Shown here in pieces: positions 8,827 to 19,166 of a DNA stretch of 64,000 nt. Made by a program: the position numbers and the translations under genes. The DNA comes from Acinetobacter colistiniresistens. Its GTDB lineage: Bacteria > Pseudomonadota > Gammaproteobacteria > Pseudomonadales > Moraxellaceae. The notes beneath the pieces were generated by a model. That model had not been told where the DNA came from, made no database searches, and saw only the letters and a list, made by a program, of their open reading frames with translations. The DNA lies in contig NZ_CP102099.1 of NCBI RefSeq assembly GCF_024582815.1, forward strand, positions 2,542,001 to 2,606,000, written 5' to 3'. How positions within the stretch are numbered: the stretch's first letter is position 1; each line of letters starts with the position of its first letter.

Positions 8827-9154
8827 TTGTGAATCGTCCTGTTTTAAAATGGCGCAATAAATATAAATTTTAATGAAGAGCCATTAACTTCTAAAATGTA
8901 CTTTATGCAAAATACAAGCCAACTTTCTATTAACTAAATTTCAATCACTTAATTCTGGAAATATCGATTTATACGGTATTTTTCACATACATCTGCATAT
9001 TTCAATATTTTATTATGTTCCAAATTGGTGCGTTGTTGGTTTTTATTTAAATTTTTGGTTGTATTTTGGTGCATTACACAAAGAGATGGCTTTGCTGCTA
9101 TGCGAAGACAAAGAAAAGTCATACAATACGCCGATTCAAGTGGAGCGCAGATTC
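8827..9154. other. Divergent intergenic region glnL / rimO
   Basis: This is a non-coding AT-rich region holding the promoters of glnL and rimO. Two direct copies of TTGGTGC, the NtrC half-site sequence, lie at 9025-9031 and 9066-9072, 41 bp apart. No convincing sigma54 -24/-12 element (GG-N10-GC) accompanies them. The rimO frame is open from 9059, but the stretch 9059-9154 is regarded as leader because a better start lies at 9155. Confidence 0.45.
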
Positions 9155-10498
9155 ATGAAGACCCCCAAAGTCGGTTTTGTATCTTTAGGTTGTCCTAAGG
9201 CATTGGTAGATTCTGAACGAATTTTAACTCAGTTAAAGACTGAAGGTTATCAAGTTGCATCAGATTATGACGGTGCAGATTTGGTTGTTGTTAACACCTG
9301 TGGTTTTATTGAATCTGCAGTGCAAGAGTCTTTAGACGCCATTGGCGAAGCCATGAGCGAAAACGGTCGAGTGATCGTAACGGGCTGCCTAGGTAAAGAT
9401 GAAGACAAAATTCGCCAGATGCATCCAAATGTACTTAAAGTAACAGGGGCGGCAGCTTATCAAGATGTGATGGAAGCAGTACACGAATATGTACCTGCAC
9501 CACCAAAACACAACCCATTTATTGATTTAGTACCAGAGCAAGGTGTTCGTTTAACACCAAAGCATTATGCCTATTTGAAAATATCAGAAGGCTGTAACCA
9601 CCGTTGTACATTCTGCATTATCCCAAGCATGCGTGGAGACTTGGTCTCTCGTCCTGTAGGTAAAGTATTGGATGAAGCAGCTGCACTTAAACGTGCTGGT
9701 GTAAAAGAAGTCTTGGTGATTTCTCAAGATACTTCTGCTTATGGTGTGGATACCAAGTATAAGTTGGACTTCTGGAATGGCCAGCCAGTCAAAACCAAGT
9801 TCTATGACATGTGTGAAGCCCTTGGTCAGCTCGGTATCTGGGTGCGTTTACATTATGTTTATCCATATCCACACGTAGATGCTGCCATTGACTTGATGGC
9901 GCAAGGTAAAATCCTCCCTTATTTAGATATTCCTTTTCAGCACGCCAGTCCGCGCATCTTAAAATTGATGAAGCGACCAGCTCATAGTGAAAATACATTA
10001 GAGCGCCTTAAATTGTGGCGTGAAAAATGCCCTGAATTGGTGATTCGTTCAACATTCGTTGTAGGTTTCCCAGGGGAAACAGAAGAAGATTTCCAGATTT
10101 TATTGGAATGGTTGAAAGAAGCTCAACTTGACCGTGTTGGTTGTTTTACTTATTCGCCTGTAGAAGGTGCAACTGCGAATGATCTGCCTGATCATGTGCC
10201 AGAAGAAATCAAGCAAGATCGTTATGAGCGTTTTATGGAAGTTCAACAGGCGATTTCTGCGGCCAAATTACAAAAACGTATTGGTCAGACAATGACGGTG
10301 CTTGTCGACAGTCTGGAAGAAGAATTTCCAGTGGCTGTTGCGCGTTCCTATGCAGATGCACCAGAAATTGATGGCAATGTTTTTGTTGAAGATATTGATA
10401 AGAGCGTGATTAAAGCAGGTGATTTGCTTGAAGTCGAAATTACGGATGCAGATGAATATGATTTGTTTGCAAAGTTAATTCAGATTAAATCTGCTTGA
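9155..10498 (+). CDS. rimO: Ribosomal protein uS12 methylthiotransferase RimO
   Basis: A radical-SAM enzyme that adds a methylthio group to the conserved aspartate of ribosomal protein S12. The 447-residue protein has the N-terminal [4Fe-4S] cluster cysteines Cys13, Cys49 and Cys78 and the radical-SAM triad CNHRCTFC (Cys147, Cys151, Cys154), followed by IPSMRG. The C-terminal about 70 residues form a TRAM-type RNA/protein-binding domain. The frame is open 32 codons upstream, but the ATG at 9155 is preceded by GGAG and gives the family start [21 protein letters not shown]. It is followed 52 bp later by pyrH on the same strand. Confidence 0.96.
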   Translation: MKTPKVGFVSLGCPKALVDSERILTQLKTEGYQVASDYDGADLVVVNTCGFIESAVQESLDAIGEAMSENGRVIVTGCLGKDEDKIRQMHPNVLKVTGAAAYQDVMEAVHEYVPAPPKHNPFIDLVPEQGVRLTPKHYAYLKISEGCNHRCTFCIIPSMRGDLVSRPVGKVLDEAAALKRAGVKEVLVISQDTSAYGVDTKYKLDFWNGQPVKTKFYDMCEALGQLGIWVRLHYVYPYPHVDAAIDLMAQGKILPYLDIPFQHASPRILKLMKRPAHSENTLERLKLWREKCPELVIRSTFVVGFPGETEEDFQILLEWLKEAQLDRVGCFTYSPVEGATANDLPDHVPEEIKQDRYERFMEVQQAISAAKLQKRIGQTMTVLVDSLEEEFPVAVARSYADAPEIDGNVFVEDIDKSVIKAGDLLEVEITDADEYDLFAKLIQIKSA

Positions 10499-10550
10499 GA
10501 TTGAATTAAATTTAAGAAAACTTTGAGATTGGTCGGTTTGGAGTAAAGGT

Positions 10551-11279
10551 ATGTCAGCGTCTAAAAATCCACGTTATGCACGAATTTTGCTAAAGCTTTC
10601 GGGTGAAGCTTTAGCGGGTAATAAAGATATGGGTATTGATGCCCAAGTGTTGGATCAGATGTCGCTTTCGATTGCACACTTGGTCGGTTTAGGCGTACAA
10701 GTGGGTATCGTTGTTGGTGGTGGTAACTTGTACCGTGGTAGCCAACTACAGAAAGATGGTCTGGTGGGTCGTGTAACGGGTGACCAGATGGGTATGTTAG
10801 CGACAGTGATGAACGGTTTAGCAATGCGTGATGCATTGGTGCGTCGTAATATTAGAACACGTTTAATGTCAGCATTATCAATCGGTACTGTGGTTGAGCC
10901 TTATTCAAGCCGTGATGCGATTCGTCACTTGAGTCAAGGTGAAGTTTGCGTATTTGTTGCCGGTACAGGGAATCCATTCTTTACTACAGATACAGCAGCT
11001 TGCTTACGCGGTATCGAGATTGAGGCAAACTTGATCTTGAAAGCGACCAAAGTGGATGGTGTTTATAACAAAGATCCAAGCAAATATGATGATGCAGTTA
11101 AATATGACAATTTAACTTTCGATCAAGTGCTGGATGAAAAGCTTGGTGTGATGGATTTGACAGCAATTTGTTTATGTCGTGATCACAATGTGCCATTGCA
11201 AGTTTTTGATATGAACAAATCTGGTGCATTACTTTCTGTCGTAATGGGCGAAAAAGAGGGTACTCACGTTACGAATTAA
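10551..11279 (+). CDS. pyrH: UMP kinase
   Basis: Phosphorylates UMP to UDP in pyrimidine nucleotide synthesis; bacterial enzymes are hexameric and regulated by GTP and UTP. The 242-residue protein belongs to the amino acid kinase fold, with KLSGEAL near the N-terminus, GGGNLYRG (about 56-63), the [12 protein letters not shown] nucleotide segment and [13 protein letters not shown]. It starts at ATG 10551 after GGAGTAAAGG. In this genome it is followed by frr, uppS, cdsA and dxr, as in many proteobacteria, but rimO rather than rpsB-tsf lies upstream. Confidence 0.97.
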   Translation: MSASKNPRYARILLKLSGEALAGNKDMGIDAQVLDQMSLSIAHLVGLGVQVGIVVGGGNLYRGSQLQKDGLVGRVTGDQMGMLATVMNGLAMRDALVRRNIRTRLMSALSIGTVVEPYSSRDAIRHLSQGEVCVFVAGTGNPFFTTDTAACLRGIEIEANLILKATKVDGVYNKDPSKYDDAVKYDNLTFDQVLDEKLGVMDLTAICLCRDHNVPLQVFDMNKSGALLSVVMGEKEGTHVTN

Positions 11280-11356
11280 TGTACGTGAGCCATAAAGCTC
11301 TTTATACTAATGTTTAAATATTTTGTAATACCTAATGAATAAGTAAGGAAGATCAT

Positions 11357-11911
11357 ATGATTAACGATCTCAAACAAGATAGCGAACAGCGTATGCAAAA
11401 GTCGCTTGACTCGTTAGAGTTAGGCTTTGCCAAAGTTCGTACAGGTCGTGCGCACCCATCAATTTTAAATGGTGTGATGGTTTCTTACTACGGCTCTGAT
11501 GTTCCATTAAATCAAGTGGCAAATATTGGGCTTGAAGATTCGCGTACGCTGTTAGTTCAACCATTTGAACGCTCAATGGTTGCTGCAATTGATAAAGCGA
11601 TTCGTGAAGCGGGTTTGGGACTAAATCCTATTACTGCTGATGCAATCCGTGTACCAATGGCTGCATTAACAGAAGAAACTCGTCGTGATATGCAAAAAGT
11701 TGCGCGTGCGGAAGCTGAAAATGCCAAAGTTGCGATTCGTAATATCCGTCGTGATGTATTAGGTGATATCAAAGCATTATTGAAAGAAAAAGAAATTTCT
11801 GAAGATGATGATCGCCGTGCATCGGATGAAATTCAGAAAATTACTGATAAATATGTTGCAGAGGTTGATAAACGTCTTGCAGCGAAAGAAGCAGAATTGA
11901 TGAAGGTCTGA
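11357..11911 (+). CDS. frr: Ribosome recycling factor
   Basis: Dissociates the post-termination ribosome together with EF-G. The 184-residue length and the whole domain plan match the family: a three-helix bundle with [21 protein letters not shown] early on, the inserted beta domain near [14 protein letters not shown], and the C-terminal helix EEISEDD-type segment ([20 protein letters not shown]). It starts at ATG 11357 after AAGGAAG. Only seven bases separate its stop from uppS. Confidence 0.97.
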   Translation: MINDLKQDSEQRMQKSLDSLELGFAKVRTGRAHPSILNGVMVSYYGSDVPLNQVANIGLEDSRTLLVQPFERSMVAAIDKAIREAGLGLNPITADAIRVPMAALTEETRRDMQKVARAEAENAKVAIRNIRRDVLGDIKALLKEKEISEDDDRRASDEIQKITDKYVAEVDKRLAAKEAELMKV

Positions 11912-11918
11912 TTCTATT

Positions 11919-12668
11919 ATGACCTTGCAAGAAGAATCGCTTCTTCCTCAACATGTTGCCATCATTATGGATGGCAACAATCGTTTTGCTAAAAAAAAGC
12001 AAATGCAAAAAGGTGATGGGCATCGGGAAGGCAAAAATGTCTTGGATCCTATTGTTGAACATTGCAAAAAAGAGGGTGTACGTGCTTTAACGGTTTTTGC
12101 ATTTTCAAGTGAAAATTGGAATCGGCCACAATACGAAGTAGAGTTGTTGATGAAGTTGTTAGAAGAGACAATTCATGAACAATTACCCCGTATGGAAAAG
12201 TTCAATATCTCGTTACGTTTTATTGGTGATCGTGCCCGATTATCGAGTGAGTTGCGTGATCTCATGCAATACGCAGAGCAAAAAACGGCAGCTTTTAATT
12301 CCATGACTTTAACCATTGCGATTAGCTATGGGGGAATGTGGGATATGGCACATGCTGCAAAGCTTATTGCTCAAGATGCACTTGCTGGAAAAGTTCAAGC
12401 AGATCAGATAAATGTTGATTTATTTGATAAATATGTCAGTCTAAATGATCTACCTGCTGTTGATTTGTTAATTCGCACGGGCGGAGATTACCGTTTGTCT
12501 AACTTCTTGTTGTGGCAAGCTGCGTATGCGGAATTATATTTTACCGATACGTTGTGGCCAGAATTTACAATAGAAGAGTTAGATCACGCATTTCGTGTTT
12601 TTTCAGGACGTGAAAGACGCTTTGGTAAAACCTCAGAACAGATTCAACAAGCGAAAATCGAGAATTAA
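11919..12668 (+). CDS. uppS: Undecaprenyl diphosphate synthase
   Basis: A cis-prenyltransferase that extends farnesyl diphosphate with isopentenyl units to C55 undecaprenyl diphosphate, the lipid carrier for peptidoglycan and surface polysaccharides. It has 249 residues. The catalytic IIMDGNNRFAKK motif holds Asp18; the common DGNGRW is changed here to DGNNRF. FSSENW, RTGGDYRLSNFLLWQ and AYAELYF follow the family pattern. It lies two bases upstream of cdsA, in an operon with frr and dxr. Confidence 0.96.
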   Translation: MTLQEESLLPQHVAIIMDGNNRFAKKKQMQKGDGHREGKNVLDPIVEHCKKEGVRALTVFAFSSENWNRPQYEVELLMKLLEETIHEQLPRMEKFNISLRFIGDRARLSSELRDLMQYAEQKTAAFNSMTLTIAISYGGMWDMAHAAKLIAQDALAGKVQADQINVDLFDKYVSLNDLPAVDLLIRTGGDYRLSNFLLWQAAYAELYFTDTLWPEFTIEELDHAFRVFSGRERRFGKTSEQIQQAKIEN

Positions 12669-12670
12669 TA

Positions 12671-13501
12671 ATGTTAGAGCGGATTATTACCGCATTGGTG
12701 TTAGTTGCTGTTGTTTTAAGTTGCATGTTTGCAACGCAATCACATTATCCAATGTTTATACTGATGATTTTAGCCGCAGGGGTTGCAGGTTACGAATGGT
12801 TTAAGCTTATGCCTCGAACAACTGCATCTGCATCGGTCTCAAAACCTAAGGCTTGGATCTATGGCGGATGCGTTGCGGCTGTATCCACACTAGCATTATT
12901 TTTTGATGATGTAGCGCTTTTGCTGTGGGCTGCCTCTATTCTCACTTGGTTGGGCAGTATCTATTGGGTTAAGAACTTTCCTGAATCGGATAGCTGGTAC
13001 AATGCATCCTTATATATCGTTGGATTTATTCTGATTTCTGCTGCTGTTACAGCGCTCTATGCGGTCTGGCATAGTTCACCGTGGTGGTTGATGTATTTGT
13101 TCTTGTTGGTTTGGGGGGCTGATAGTGGTGCATACTTTGTCGGCCGTAAATTTGGTAAGAAAAAACTTGCACCCTTTGTGAGTCCAAACAAATCTGTTGA
13201 AGGTCTTTATGGTGGTATCGCTACAACTGTGCTAATTATGTTGGTTGTGCAATATTCCTACTTAAATTTAACTGCCGTACAGCTTATTTTGTTCTTAATC
13301 CTATCGATTGTTACTGTGTTTGCTTCCGTGTTGGGCGATTTGTTTGAATCAATGATTAAACGCCGTGCAGGAATTAAAGATTCTGGTCGGGTTCTTCCAG
13401 GGCATGGCGGTGTGTTGGATCGTATCGATTCTTTACTTGCTGCAGCACCGATTTTTGCAACGGGTATGTATATATTAAAACTTATTGGTGTAGATCTTTA
13501 A
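12671..13501 (+). CDS. cdsA: Phosphatidate cytidylyltransferase
   Basis: Inner-membrane enzyme making CDP-diacylglycerol from phosphatidic acid and CTP, the branch point for bacterial phospholipids. The 276-residue protein has about seven or eight membrane segments. The CDS signature is visible at the C-terminus (SMIKRRAGIKDSGRVLPGHG, then GVLDRIDS), with SPNKSVEGLYGG earlier. Its stop codon is immediately followed, with no spacer, by the dxr start codon, which implies translational coupling. Confidence 0.96.
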   Translation: MLERIITALVLVAVVLSCMFATQSHYPMFILMILAAGVAGYEWFKLMPRTTASASVSKPKAWIYGGCVAAVSTLALFFDDVALLLWAASILTWLGSIYWVKNFPESDSWYNASLYIVGFILISAAVTALYAVWHSSPWWLMYLFLLVWGADSGAYFVGRKFGKKKLAPFVSPNKSVEGLYGGIATTVLIMLVVQYSYLNLTAVQLILFLILSIVTVFASVLGDLFESMIKRRAGIKDSGRVLPGHGGVLDRIDSLLAAAPIFATGMYILKLIGVDL

Positions 13502-14698
13502 ATGACTCAAGCTGTTTGTATATTGGGTGTTACGGGTTCAATTGGACAAAGTACTTTAAAAGTATTGGAACAACACCCAGACCAATACACTGTATTTGCA
13601 GTCTCTGCATATAGTCGTTTAGATGAACTTTTAGAAATTTGTAAAAAATATCATCCAAAAATTGTGGTTGTGCCGAATGATAAAGCATTTGAGTTACAGC
13701 AAAAATTCAATCAAGAACATCTAAAACAGATTGAAATTTTAACGGATGAGTCGGGCTTAATTGCAGTTGCTGAACATGCTGATGTTGATATTGTTATGGC
13801 AGCAATTGTTGGGGCTGCGGGTTTACTGCCAACTTTGGCGGCAGTAAAAGCAGGTAAACGTGTTTTGCTTGCCAATAAAGAAGCCTTGGTGATGTCTGGT
13901 GACATTATGATGCAGGCAGCACGTGATCATCATGCGCTATTGTTACCTGTAGACTCTGAGCATAATGCTATCTTTCAGTCTTTACCCCACGATTATTTAA
14001 ATGCAGAAAGAACAGGACAGCCCCAGCTCGGGGTGTCTCAGATTTTGCTGACCGCATCAGGTGGGCCTTTTCTGAATCACTCCTTGGAACAGTTGCATGA
14101 TGTTACTCCTCAACAAGCTTGTAAACATCCAAATTGGTCAATGGGACAAAAAATCTCTGTTGATTCTGCAACATTGATGAATAAAGGCTTAGAATTGATC
14201 GAAGCTTGTCATTTGTTTTCAATATCAGAACATTTTGTTACAGTTGTTGTTCATCCACAAAGTATTATTCATTCCATGGTGCAATATGTGGATGGATCAA
14301 CTTTGGCGCAAATGGGTAATCCAGATATGTGTACGCCGATTGCACATGCATTGGCTTGGCCAAAACGTCTGGCAACACATGTCCCGGCACTGAATTTGTT
14401 TGAGACAGCTCAATTGAATTTTCAGTCGCCTGATATTGTTAAATTTCCTGCATTGGATTTAGCACGTCAGGCAATGCGTGCAGGTGGCTTGGCACCGACG
14501 ATTTTAAATGCGGCAAATGAAATGGCAGTTGCAGCATTTTTACAGAAAAAGATTCGATTTACTGAGATTACTCAGGTAGTCGAGAATACTTTGCAAACTG
14601 TACAAAATGCTAAAGCAGAAAATATAGACATCATTTTACAGACTGATATGATCGCAAGACAAATTGCAGAAAAGTATATTGTGGGTATAGGAGGCTAA
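13502..14698 (+). CDS. dxr: 1-deoxy-D-xylulose 5-phosphate reductoisomerase
   Basis: Second enzyme of the MEP isoprenoid pathway, NADPH-dependent conversion of DXP to MEP; the target of fosmidomycin. The 398 residues include the NADPH motif GVTGSIGQSTL (from residue 9), the catalytic-loop region ASGGPF, the metal-ligand segment VDSEHNAIFQ, and HPNWSMGQKISVDSATLMNKG. It starts directly after cdsA and is followed five bases later by rseP. Confidence 0.97.
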   Translation: MTQAVCILGVTGSIGQSTLKVLEQHPDQYTVFAVSAYSRLDELLEICKKYHPKIVVVPNDKAFELQQKFNQEHLKQIEILTDESGLIAVAEHADVDIVMAAIVGAAGLLPTLAAVKAGKRVLLANKEALVMSGDIMMQAARDHHALLLPVDSEHNAIFQSLPHDYLNAERTGQPQLGVSQILLTASGGPFLNHSLEQLHDVTPQQACKHPNWSMGQKISVDSATLMNKGLELIEACHLFSISEHFVTVVVHPQSIIHSMVQYVDGSTLAQMGNPDMCTPIAHALAWPKRLATHVPALNLFETAQLNFQSPDIVKFPALDLARQAMRAGGLAPTILNAANEMAVAAFLQKKIRFTEITQVVENTLQTVQNAKAENIDIILQTDMIARQIAEKYIVGIGG

Positions 14699-14703
14699 AT
14701 CGT

Positions 14704-16059
14704 ATGAATGCACTATTTATGATTGTTGCAGCGATTTTATTGCTTGGTCCTCTGATCGCAATTCACGAATTTGGTCATTATTGGGTCGCACGTAAATTAG
14801 GCGTTAAAGTTCTGGTCTATTCGATTGGTTTTGGTCCAACTTTACTGAAATGGCAATCTAAGAAATCAGGCATCCAATATCAACTTTCTGCTTTACCACT
14901 TGGTGGTTATGTCAAGATGCTGGATGAACGTGAAGGAAATGTTGCAGAGCAAGATTTACCTTATGCGTTTAACCGCCAGTCTCCATGGAAACGTATTGCA
15001 ATTGTTGCTGCTGGCCCTTTGATTAATCTGATTTTTGCTGTGTTCCTGTTTTGGATTTTATTCTTACCTGCACAAGAGCAACTGAATACGCGTATCGGGA
15101 AAATCATGCCGAATACGCCAGCAGCACAAGTTGACTTACACGTGGGTGATAAAGTGTTGATGGTCGATGGTAAAGCGACCGCTACGTGGGAAAAACTGAA
15201 TTATGCTTTGGTTAATCGTGTAGGTGAGACTGGTCAGGTTTCCATTATTGTTGATCGTGCCGGTGCAGAAAAGCAGTTTAGTCTACCAATCAAAGAATTT
15301 TTAAAAGATCAAAGTCAATCTCCTTTGGATGTATTGGGGTTTTTGCCTTACCGTCCTGTTATTCCAGCCACAGTCAAAGAACTGAGTGCGGATGGCGCTG
15401 CAATCCGTCAAGGGATGAAAGCGGGTGACCAGATTGTTGCAATTGATAATGTTGCAATGAAAGATTGGTTTGATGTTGTCGATGTTGTTCAAAAATCACC
15501 AGAAAAGCTATTGAATATTGATGTGATACGTCAAGGTCAATTGGTGCATTTGCAGGTAATGCCTCAAGGGCAACGCGACAATATGGGTAATACGACTGGG
15601 ATGCTTGGTGTGAAAAGCGATGCAGGCAAGATCACGATTCCAAATGACTACAAGCAAACCATTCAATACTCACCTGTTGAAGCGCTTGGTGTTGCTTTCG
15701 AGAAGACAACACAGCTTTCAGGTATGATTTTTAACTCTATCATCAAAATGGTGCGTGGATTAATTGGTTTAGATAATCTTTCTGGTCCAATCACGATTGC
15801 GAAAGTGGCGGGGCAAAGTGCAGAAATGGGATGGCAAACGTTTATCTCATTTATGGCTTTAATGAGTGTGAGTTTGGGGATTCTAAATTTACTACCGATC
15901 CCAATGCTGGATGGTGGTCATTTGGTGTATTACTTTATTGAAGCAATTCGTGGTAAACCTGTTTCTGAACAAATACAGATGTTTGGTCTAAAAGTTGGTA
16001 TGGTACTGCTCGGTAGCATGATGCTTTTGGCTTTATTTAACGACTTCATGCGTTTATAA
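14704..16059 (+). CDS. rseP: Site-2 zinc metalloprotease RseP
   Basis: Intramembrane protease that in proteobacteria cleaves anti-sigma factors and remnant signal peptides. The 451-residue protein has the zinc motif HEFGH (residues 21-25) in the first membrane segment and the second ligand motif in NLLPIPMLDGGHL near the C-terminus. Two PDZ domains lie between, about 120-200 and 215-300, with a GDKVLMVDGK and a GDQIVAIDN strand each. It sits between dxr and bamA, its usual position in the envelope-biogenesis cluster. Confidence 0.96.
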   Translation: MNALFMIVAAILLLGPLIAIHEFGHYWVARKLGVKVLVYSIGFGPTLLKWQSKKSGIQYQLSALPLGGYVKMLDEREGNVAEQDLPYAFNRQSPWKRIAIVAAGPLINLIFAVFLFWILFLPAQEQLNTRIGKIMPNTPAAQVDLHVGDKVLMVDGKATATWEKLNYALVNRVGETGQVSIIVDRAGAEKQFSLPIKEFLKDQSQSPLDVLGFLPYRPVIPATVKELSADGAAIRQGMKAGDQIVAIDNVAMKDWFDVVDVVQKSPEKLLNIDVIRQGQLVHLQVMPQGQRDNMGNTTGMLGVKSDAGKITIPNDYKQTIQYSPVEALGVAFEKTTQLSGMIFNSIIKMVRGLIGLDNLSGPITIAKVAGQSAEMGWQTFISFMALMSVSLGILNLLPIPMLDGGHLVYYFIEAIRGKPVSEQIQMFGLKVGMVLLGSMMLLALFNDFMRL

Positions 16060-16095
16060 AAAAACGCAAATGGAATTTAACTTACTGGAAAATAT

Positions 16096-18618
16096 ATGGG
16101 CATGCGTCACACACATTTATTAATGCCTTTGGCACTGGTTAGTGCGATGGCAGTGGTACAACAAGCATACGCTGCAGATGAGTTTCTTGCACAAGATATA
16201 CGAATTGATGGCTTAGTGCGTTTAACACCTGCAAGTATCTATTCTATGTTACCGATAAATAGTGGCGATAGAGTTAGTGATCCGATGATTGCTGAGGCAA
16301 TCCGTACTTTATATGCTTCAGGTTTATTTGATGACATTAAAGCTTTTAAAGAAAATAATGTATTAGTCTTTAAAGTTGTTGAGCGTCCAGTTATCTCTAA
16401 ATTGGAGTTCAAAGGCAATAAACTCATTCCAAAAGAAGCCTTAGAACAAGGTTTAAAGAAGATGGGGATTGCTGAGGGTGAAGTTTTCAAAAAGTCTGCG
16501 TTGCAGGTGATTGAAACTGAGCTAGAACAACAATATACCCAGCAAGGTCGTTATGATGCAGATGTAACTGTTGAAACAGTTGCACGTCCAAATAACCGCG
16601 TTGAATTAAAGCTGAACTTCAATGAAGGTACAGCCGCGAAAGTATTCGATATCAATATTATCGGTAATACCGTCTTTAGTGATAGCGATATCAAGCAAGC
16701 TTTCGCGGTTAAAGAAAGTGGTTGGGCTTCAATTGTTACGCGTAATGACCGTTATGCGCGTGAGAAAATGGCAGCAAGTCTAGAAGCTTTACGTGCTTTA
16801 TATCTAAACAAAGGTTATATCAATTTTAATATCATCAACTCACAGTTAAACATCAGTGAAGATAAGAAACATATCTTTATTGAGGTTTCGGTGGATGAAG
16901 GCAGCCAGTTTAAATTTGGCGAAACAAAGTTCCTCGGTGATGCACTTTATAAGCCAGAAGAGTTAACAGCGCTTAAATTGTATAAAGATGGCGAAACCTA
17001 TTCACAAGAAAAAGTGAATGCAGTTAAGCAACTTCTTTTGCGTAAATATGGTAATGCAGGCTATTACTATGCTGAAGTGAATGTTGTGCCTGAGATTAAT
17101 AATCAAACAGGTATTGTTAACCTGAATTATTATATTAATCCTGGTCAGCAAGTAACCGTTCGTCGTATTAACTTCACGGGGAATAGTAAAACTGCGGATG
17201 AAGTACTACGTCGTGAAATGCGTCAAATGGAAGGTGCATTAGCAAGCAACGAGAAAATAGACCTTTCTAAAGTCCGTTTAGAGCGTACAGGTTTCTTTAA
17301 AACCGTTGATGTTAAACCTGTTCGTGTACCAAATTCACCAGATGAAGTGGATTTGAATGTGAATGTTGAAGAACAACATTCTGGTACGACAACACTTGCG
17401 GTCGGCTATTCACAAAATGGTGGTGTAACCTTCCAGGCTGGTTTAAGTCAGACTAACTTTATGGGGACGGGTAATCGTGTAGCGATTGATTTATCACGTT
17501 CTGAAACGCAAGATTACTATAACTTAAGTGTGACTGATCCATACTTCACCATTGATGGCGTGAGTCGTGGTTATAACGTTTACTATCGTAAGACCAAGCT
17601 AAACAAAGACTATAACGTCAACAACTATGTCACTGATAGTATTGGTGGTAGTGTAAGTTTTGGTTATCCAATTGATGAAAACCAAAGTTTAAGTGCCTCT
17701 TTAGGAATTGATCAAACGAAAGTGCGTACTGGTCCAAATGTTTCGACCTATATTCGTGACTATTTGCTAGCAAATGGTGGTAAGACTACAGGTTATGGTA
17801 GTTATTGCCCAACAGAAGATTTAGCGAAAGATGATAAAGGAAATTATACTGGTGCATGTAATCCTGGCAAAGACATTCCTTATGGGAATGCTTTTGAAGG
17901 CACTTTCTTAACCTATAACTTGAACTTGGGTTGGTCGTATAACACCTTGAACCGTCCAATTTTCCCGACCTCGGGTATGTCACATCGTGTTGGGCTTGAA
18001 ATTGGTTTACCGGGTAGTGATGTCGATTACCAAAAATTAACCTACGATGCACAGGCATTTAAATCACTTTGGGGTGGGTTTGTACTGCGCGGTTACGGTA
18101 AGTTAGGTTATGGTAATGATCTACCATTCTATAAGAACTTCTATGCAGGTGGTTATGGTTCAGTTCGCGGTTATGATAACAGCACACTGGGACCTAAGTA
18201 TCCAAGTGTAATTTTCCGTGAGACTGGGCAAAATGACCCTAGCCCAGAAGAAGTAGGTGGTAATGCATTGGTTCAATTTGGTACCGAATTAGCACTTCCT
18301 TTACCATTTAAAGGCGATTGGACACGTCAAGTACGACCAGTAGTTTTTGCTGAAGGTGCACAAGTATTTGATACACAATGTAAAATACCAAGTTCATCGC
18401 AAACACCTTTGATTAATGGTCAGCCTCAAGTTGACCTCAAACAGTATTGCAAAGATAACAATGGCTTTGATTTTGGCAATATGCGCTATAGCGTAGGTGT
18501 AGGTTTCACATGGATTACCATGATTGGTCCTTTATCGCTTAGCTACGCATATCCGCTAAATGATAAAAAAGGCGATGAGACGAAGTCTATCCAATTTGAA
18601 ATCGGTCGTACTTTCTAA
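16096..18618 (+). CDS. bamA: Outer membrane protein assembly factor BamA
   Basis: Essential Omp85-family insertase of the BAM complex that folds beta-barrel proteins into the outer membrane. The 840-residue precursor has a signal peptide cleaved after AYA (about residue 26), five POTRA domains to about residue 420 and a 16-strand C-terminal barrel ending in the beta-signal phenylalanine (FEIGRTF). The VRGY motif of Omp85 proteins is visible in GSVRGYDNSTLGP. The ATG at 16096 follows GGAAAAT; an in-frame ATG two codons later is an alternative start. An extracellular loop with four cysteines (around YCPTEDLAK and CNPGK, plus CKIPSS and YCKDN later) is a genus-type feature. Confidence 0.97.
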   Translation: MGMRHTHLLMPLALVSAMAVVQQAYAADEFLAQDIRIDGLVRLTPASIYSMLPINSGDRVSDPMIAEAIRTLYASGLFDDIKAFKENNVLVFKVVERPVISKLEFKGNKLIPKEALEQGLKKMGIAEGEVFKKSALQVIETELEQQYTQQGRYDADVTVETVARPNNRVELKLNFNEGTAAKVFDINIIGNTVFSDSDIKQAFAVKESGWASIVTRNDRYAREKMAASLEALRALYLNKGYINFNIINSQLNISEDKKHIFIEVSVDEGSQFKFGETKFLGDALYKPEELTALKLYKDGETYSQEKVNAVKQLLLRKYGNAGYYYAEVNVVPEINNQTGIVNLNYYINPGQQVTVRRINFTGNSKTADEVLRREMRQMEGALASNEKIDLSKVRLERTGFFKTVDVKPVRVPNSPDEVDLNVNVEEQHSGTTTLAVGYSQNGGVTFQAGLSQTNFMGTGNRVAIDLSRSETQDYYNLSVTDPYFTIDGVSRGYNVYYRKTKLNKDYNVNNYVTDSIGGSVSFGYPIDENQSLSASLGIDQTKVRTGPNVSTYIRDYLLANGGKTTGYGSYCPTEDLAKDDKGNYTGACNPGKDIPYGNAFEGTFLTYNLNLGWSYNTLNRPIFPTSGMSHRVGLEIGLPGSDVDYQKLTYDAQAFKSLWGGFVLRGYGKLGYGNDLPFYKNFYAGGYGSVRGYDNSTLGPKYPSVIFRETGQNDPSPEEVGGNALVQFGTELALPLPFKGDWTRQVRPVVFAEGAQVFDTQCKIPSSSQTPLINGQPQVDLKQYCKDNNGFDFGNMRYSVGVGFTWITMIGPLSLSYAYPLNDKKGDETKSIQFEIGRTF

Positions 18619-18662
18619 GTACGGCCTTGTTTAGTGCTGTAAAATATATAAAGGATGCAAAA

Positions 18663-19163
18663 ATGAAAAAATTAACAATGCTCATGTTAGGGTTAGGCTT
18701 CACGGTTTCTGCAACTGTAAATGCTGCAGGTCTAGCAGTAGTAGATTTAGCTAAGGTTGTGGAAAGCAGCACTTATCTTAAGCAGCAAAATGCAAGCTTA
18801 ACTCAGTCAGTAAAACCAACATCGACTAAACTTGAGCAATTGGGTAAAGAATTAGAATCTTTGCAGCAAAAAGCACAGACTGATGGTCAAAAAATGAATC
18901 AAGCTGATATTCAAAAGCTTACTGCACAATATCAGTCGAAACTCAGTGAATTCAATTCAACGCAACAAGGTTTACAGACCAAAGTTCAGTCAAGTTTACA
19001 GGCAATGAACACGACTTTTGAAACACGCGTGAAGCAGGCAGCTGAACAATTGCGTAAAGAGAATAATTTAGACTTCATTTTAAATAAAAATTCTGCGATT
19101 GCCTCTGACGCGCAGTATGATTTAACTGATAAAATGATTCAAAAGGTTAATGCAATTAAATAA
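18663..19163 (+). CDS. skp: Periplasmic chaperone Skp/OmpH
   Basis: Periplasmic holdase for unfolded outer-membrane proteins on their way to BamA. The 166-residue precursor starts at ATG 18663 (after AAAGGATG) with a clear signal peptide cleaved after TVNA (about residue 21). The mature chain begins GLAVVDLAKVVESS and then forms a long charged coiled-coil (about 50-120) with the C-terminal NLDFILNKNSAI strand, as in OmpH-family jellyfish chaperones. Codons upstream to 18627 are in frame but lack a ribosome site. It is placed between bamA and lpxD as in most gammaproteobacteria. Confidence 0.94.
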   Translation: MKKLTMLMLGLGFTVSATVNAAGLAVVDLAKVVESSTYLKQQNASLTQSVKPTSTKLEQLGKELESLQQKAQTDGQKMNQADIQKLTAQYQSKLSEFNSTQQGLQTKVQSSLQAMNTTFETRVKQAAEQLRKENNLDFILNKNSAIASDAQYDLTDKMIQKVNAIK

Positions 19164-19166
19164 TCA

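Noticed and set aside
9081..9104. Possible sigma54 promoter near the rimO leader
   Set aside because: The GG and GC elements are 12 bases apart rather than 10, so the -24/-12 spacing is wrong.
9059..9154. Upstream extension of the rimO frame
   Set aside because: The ATG at 9155 has a proper ribosome site and matches the family N-terminus; the 32 extra codons do not.
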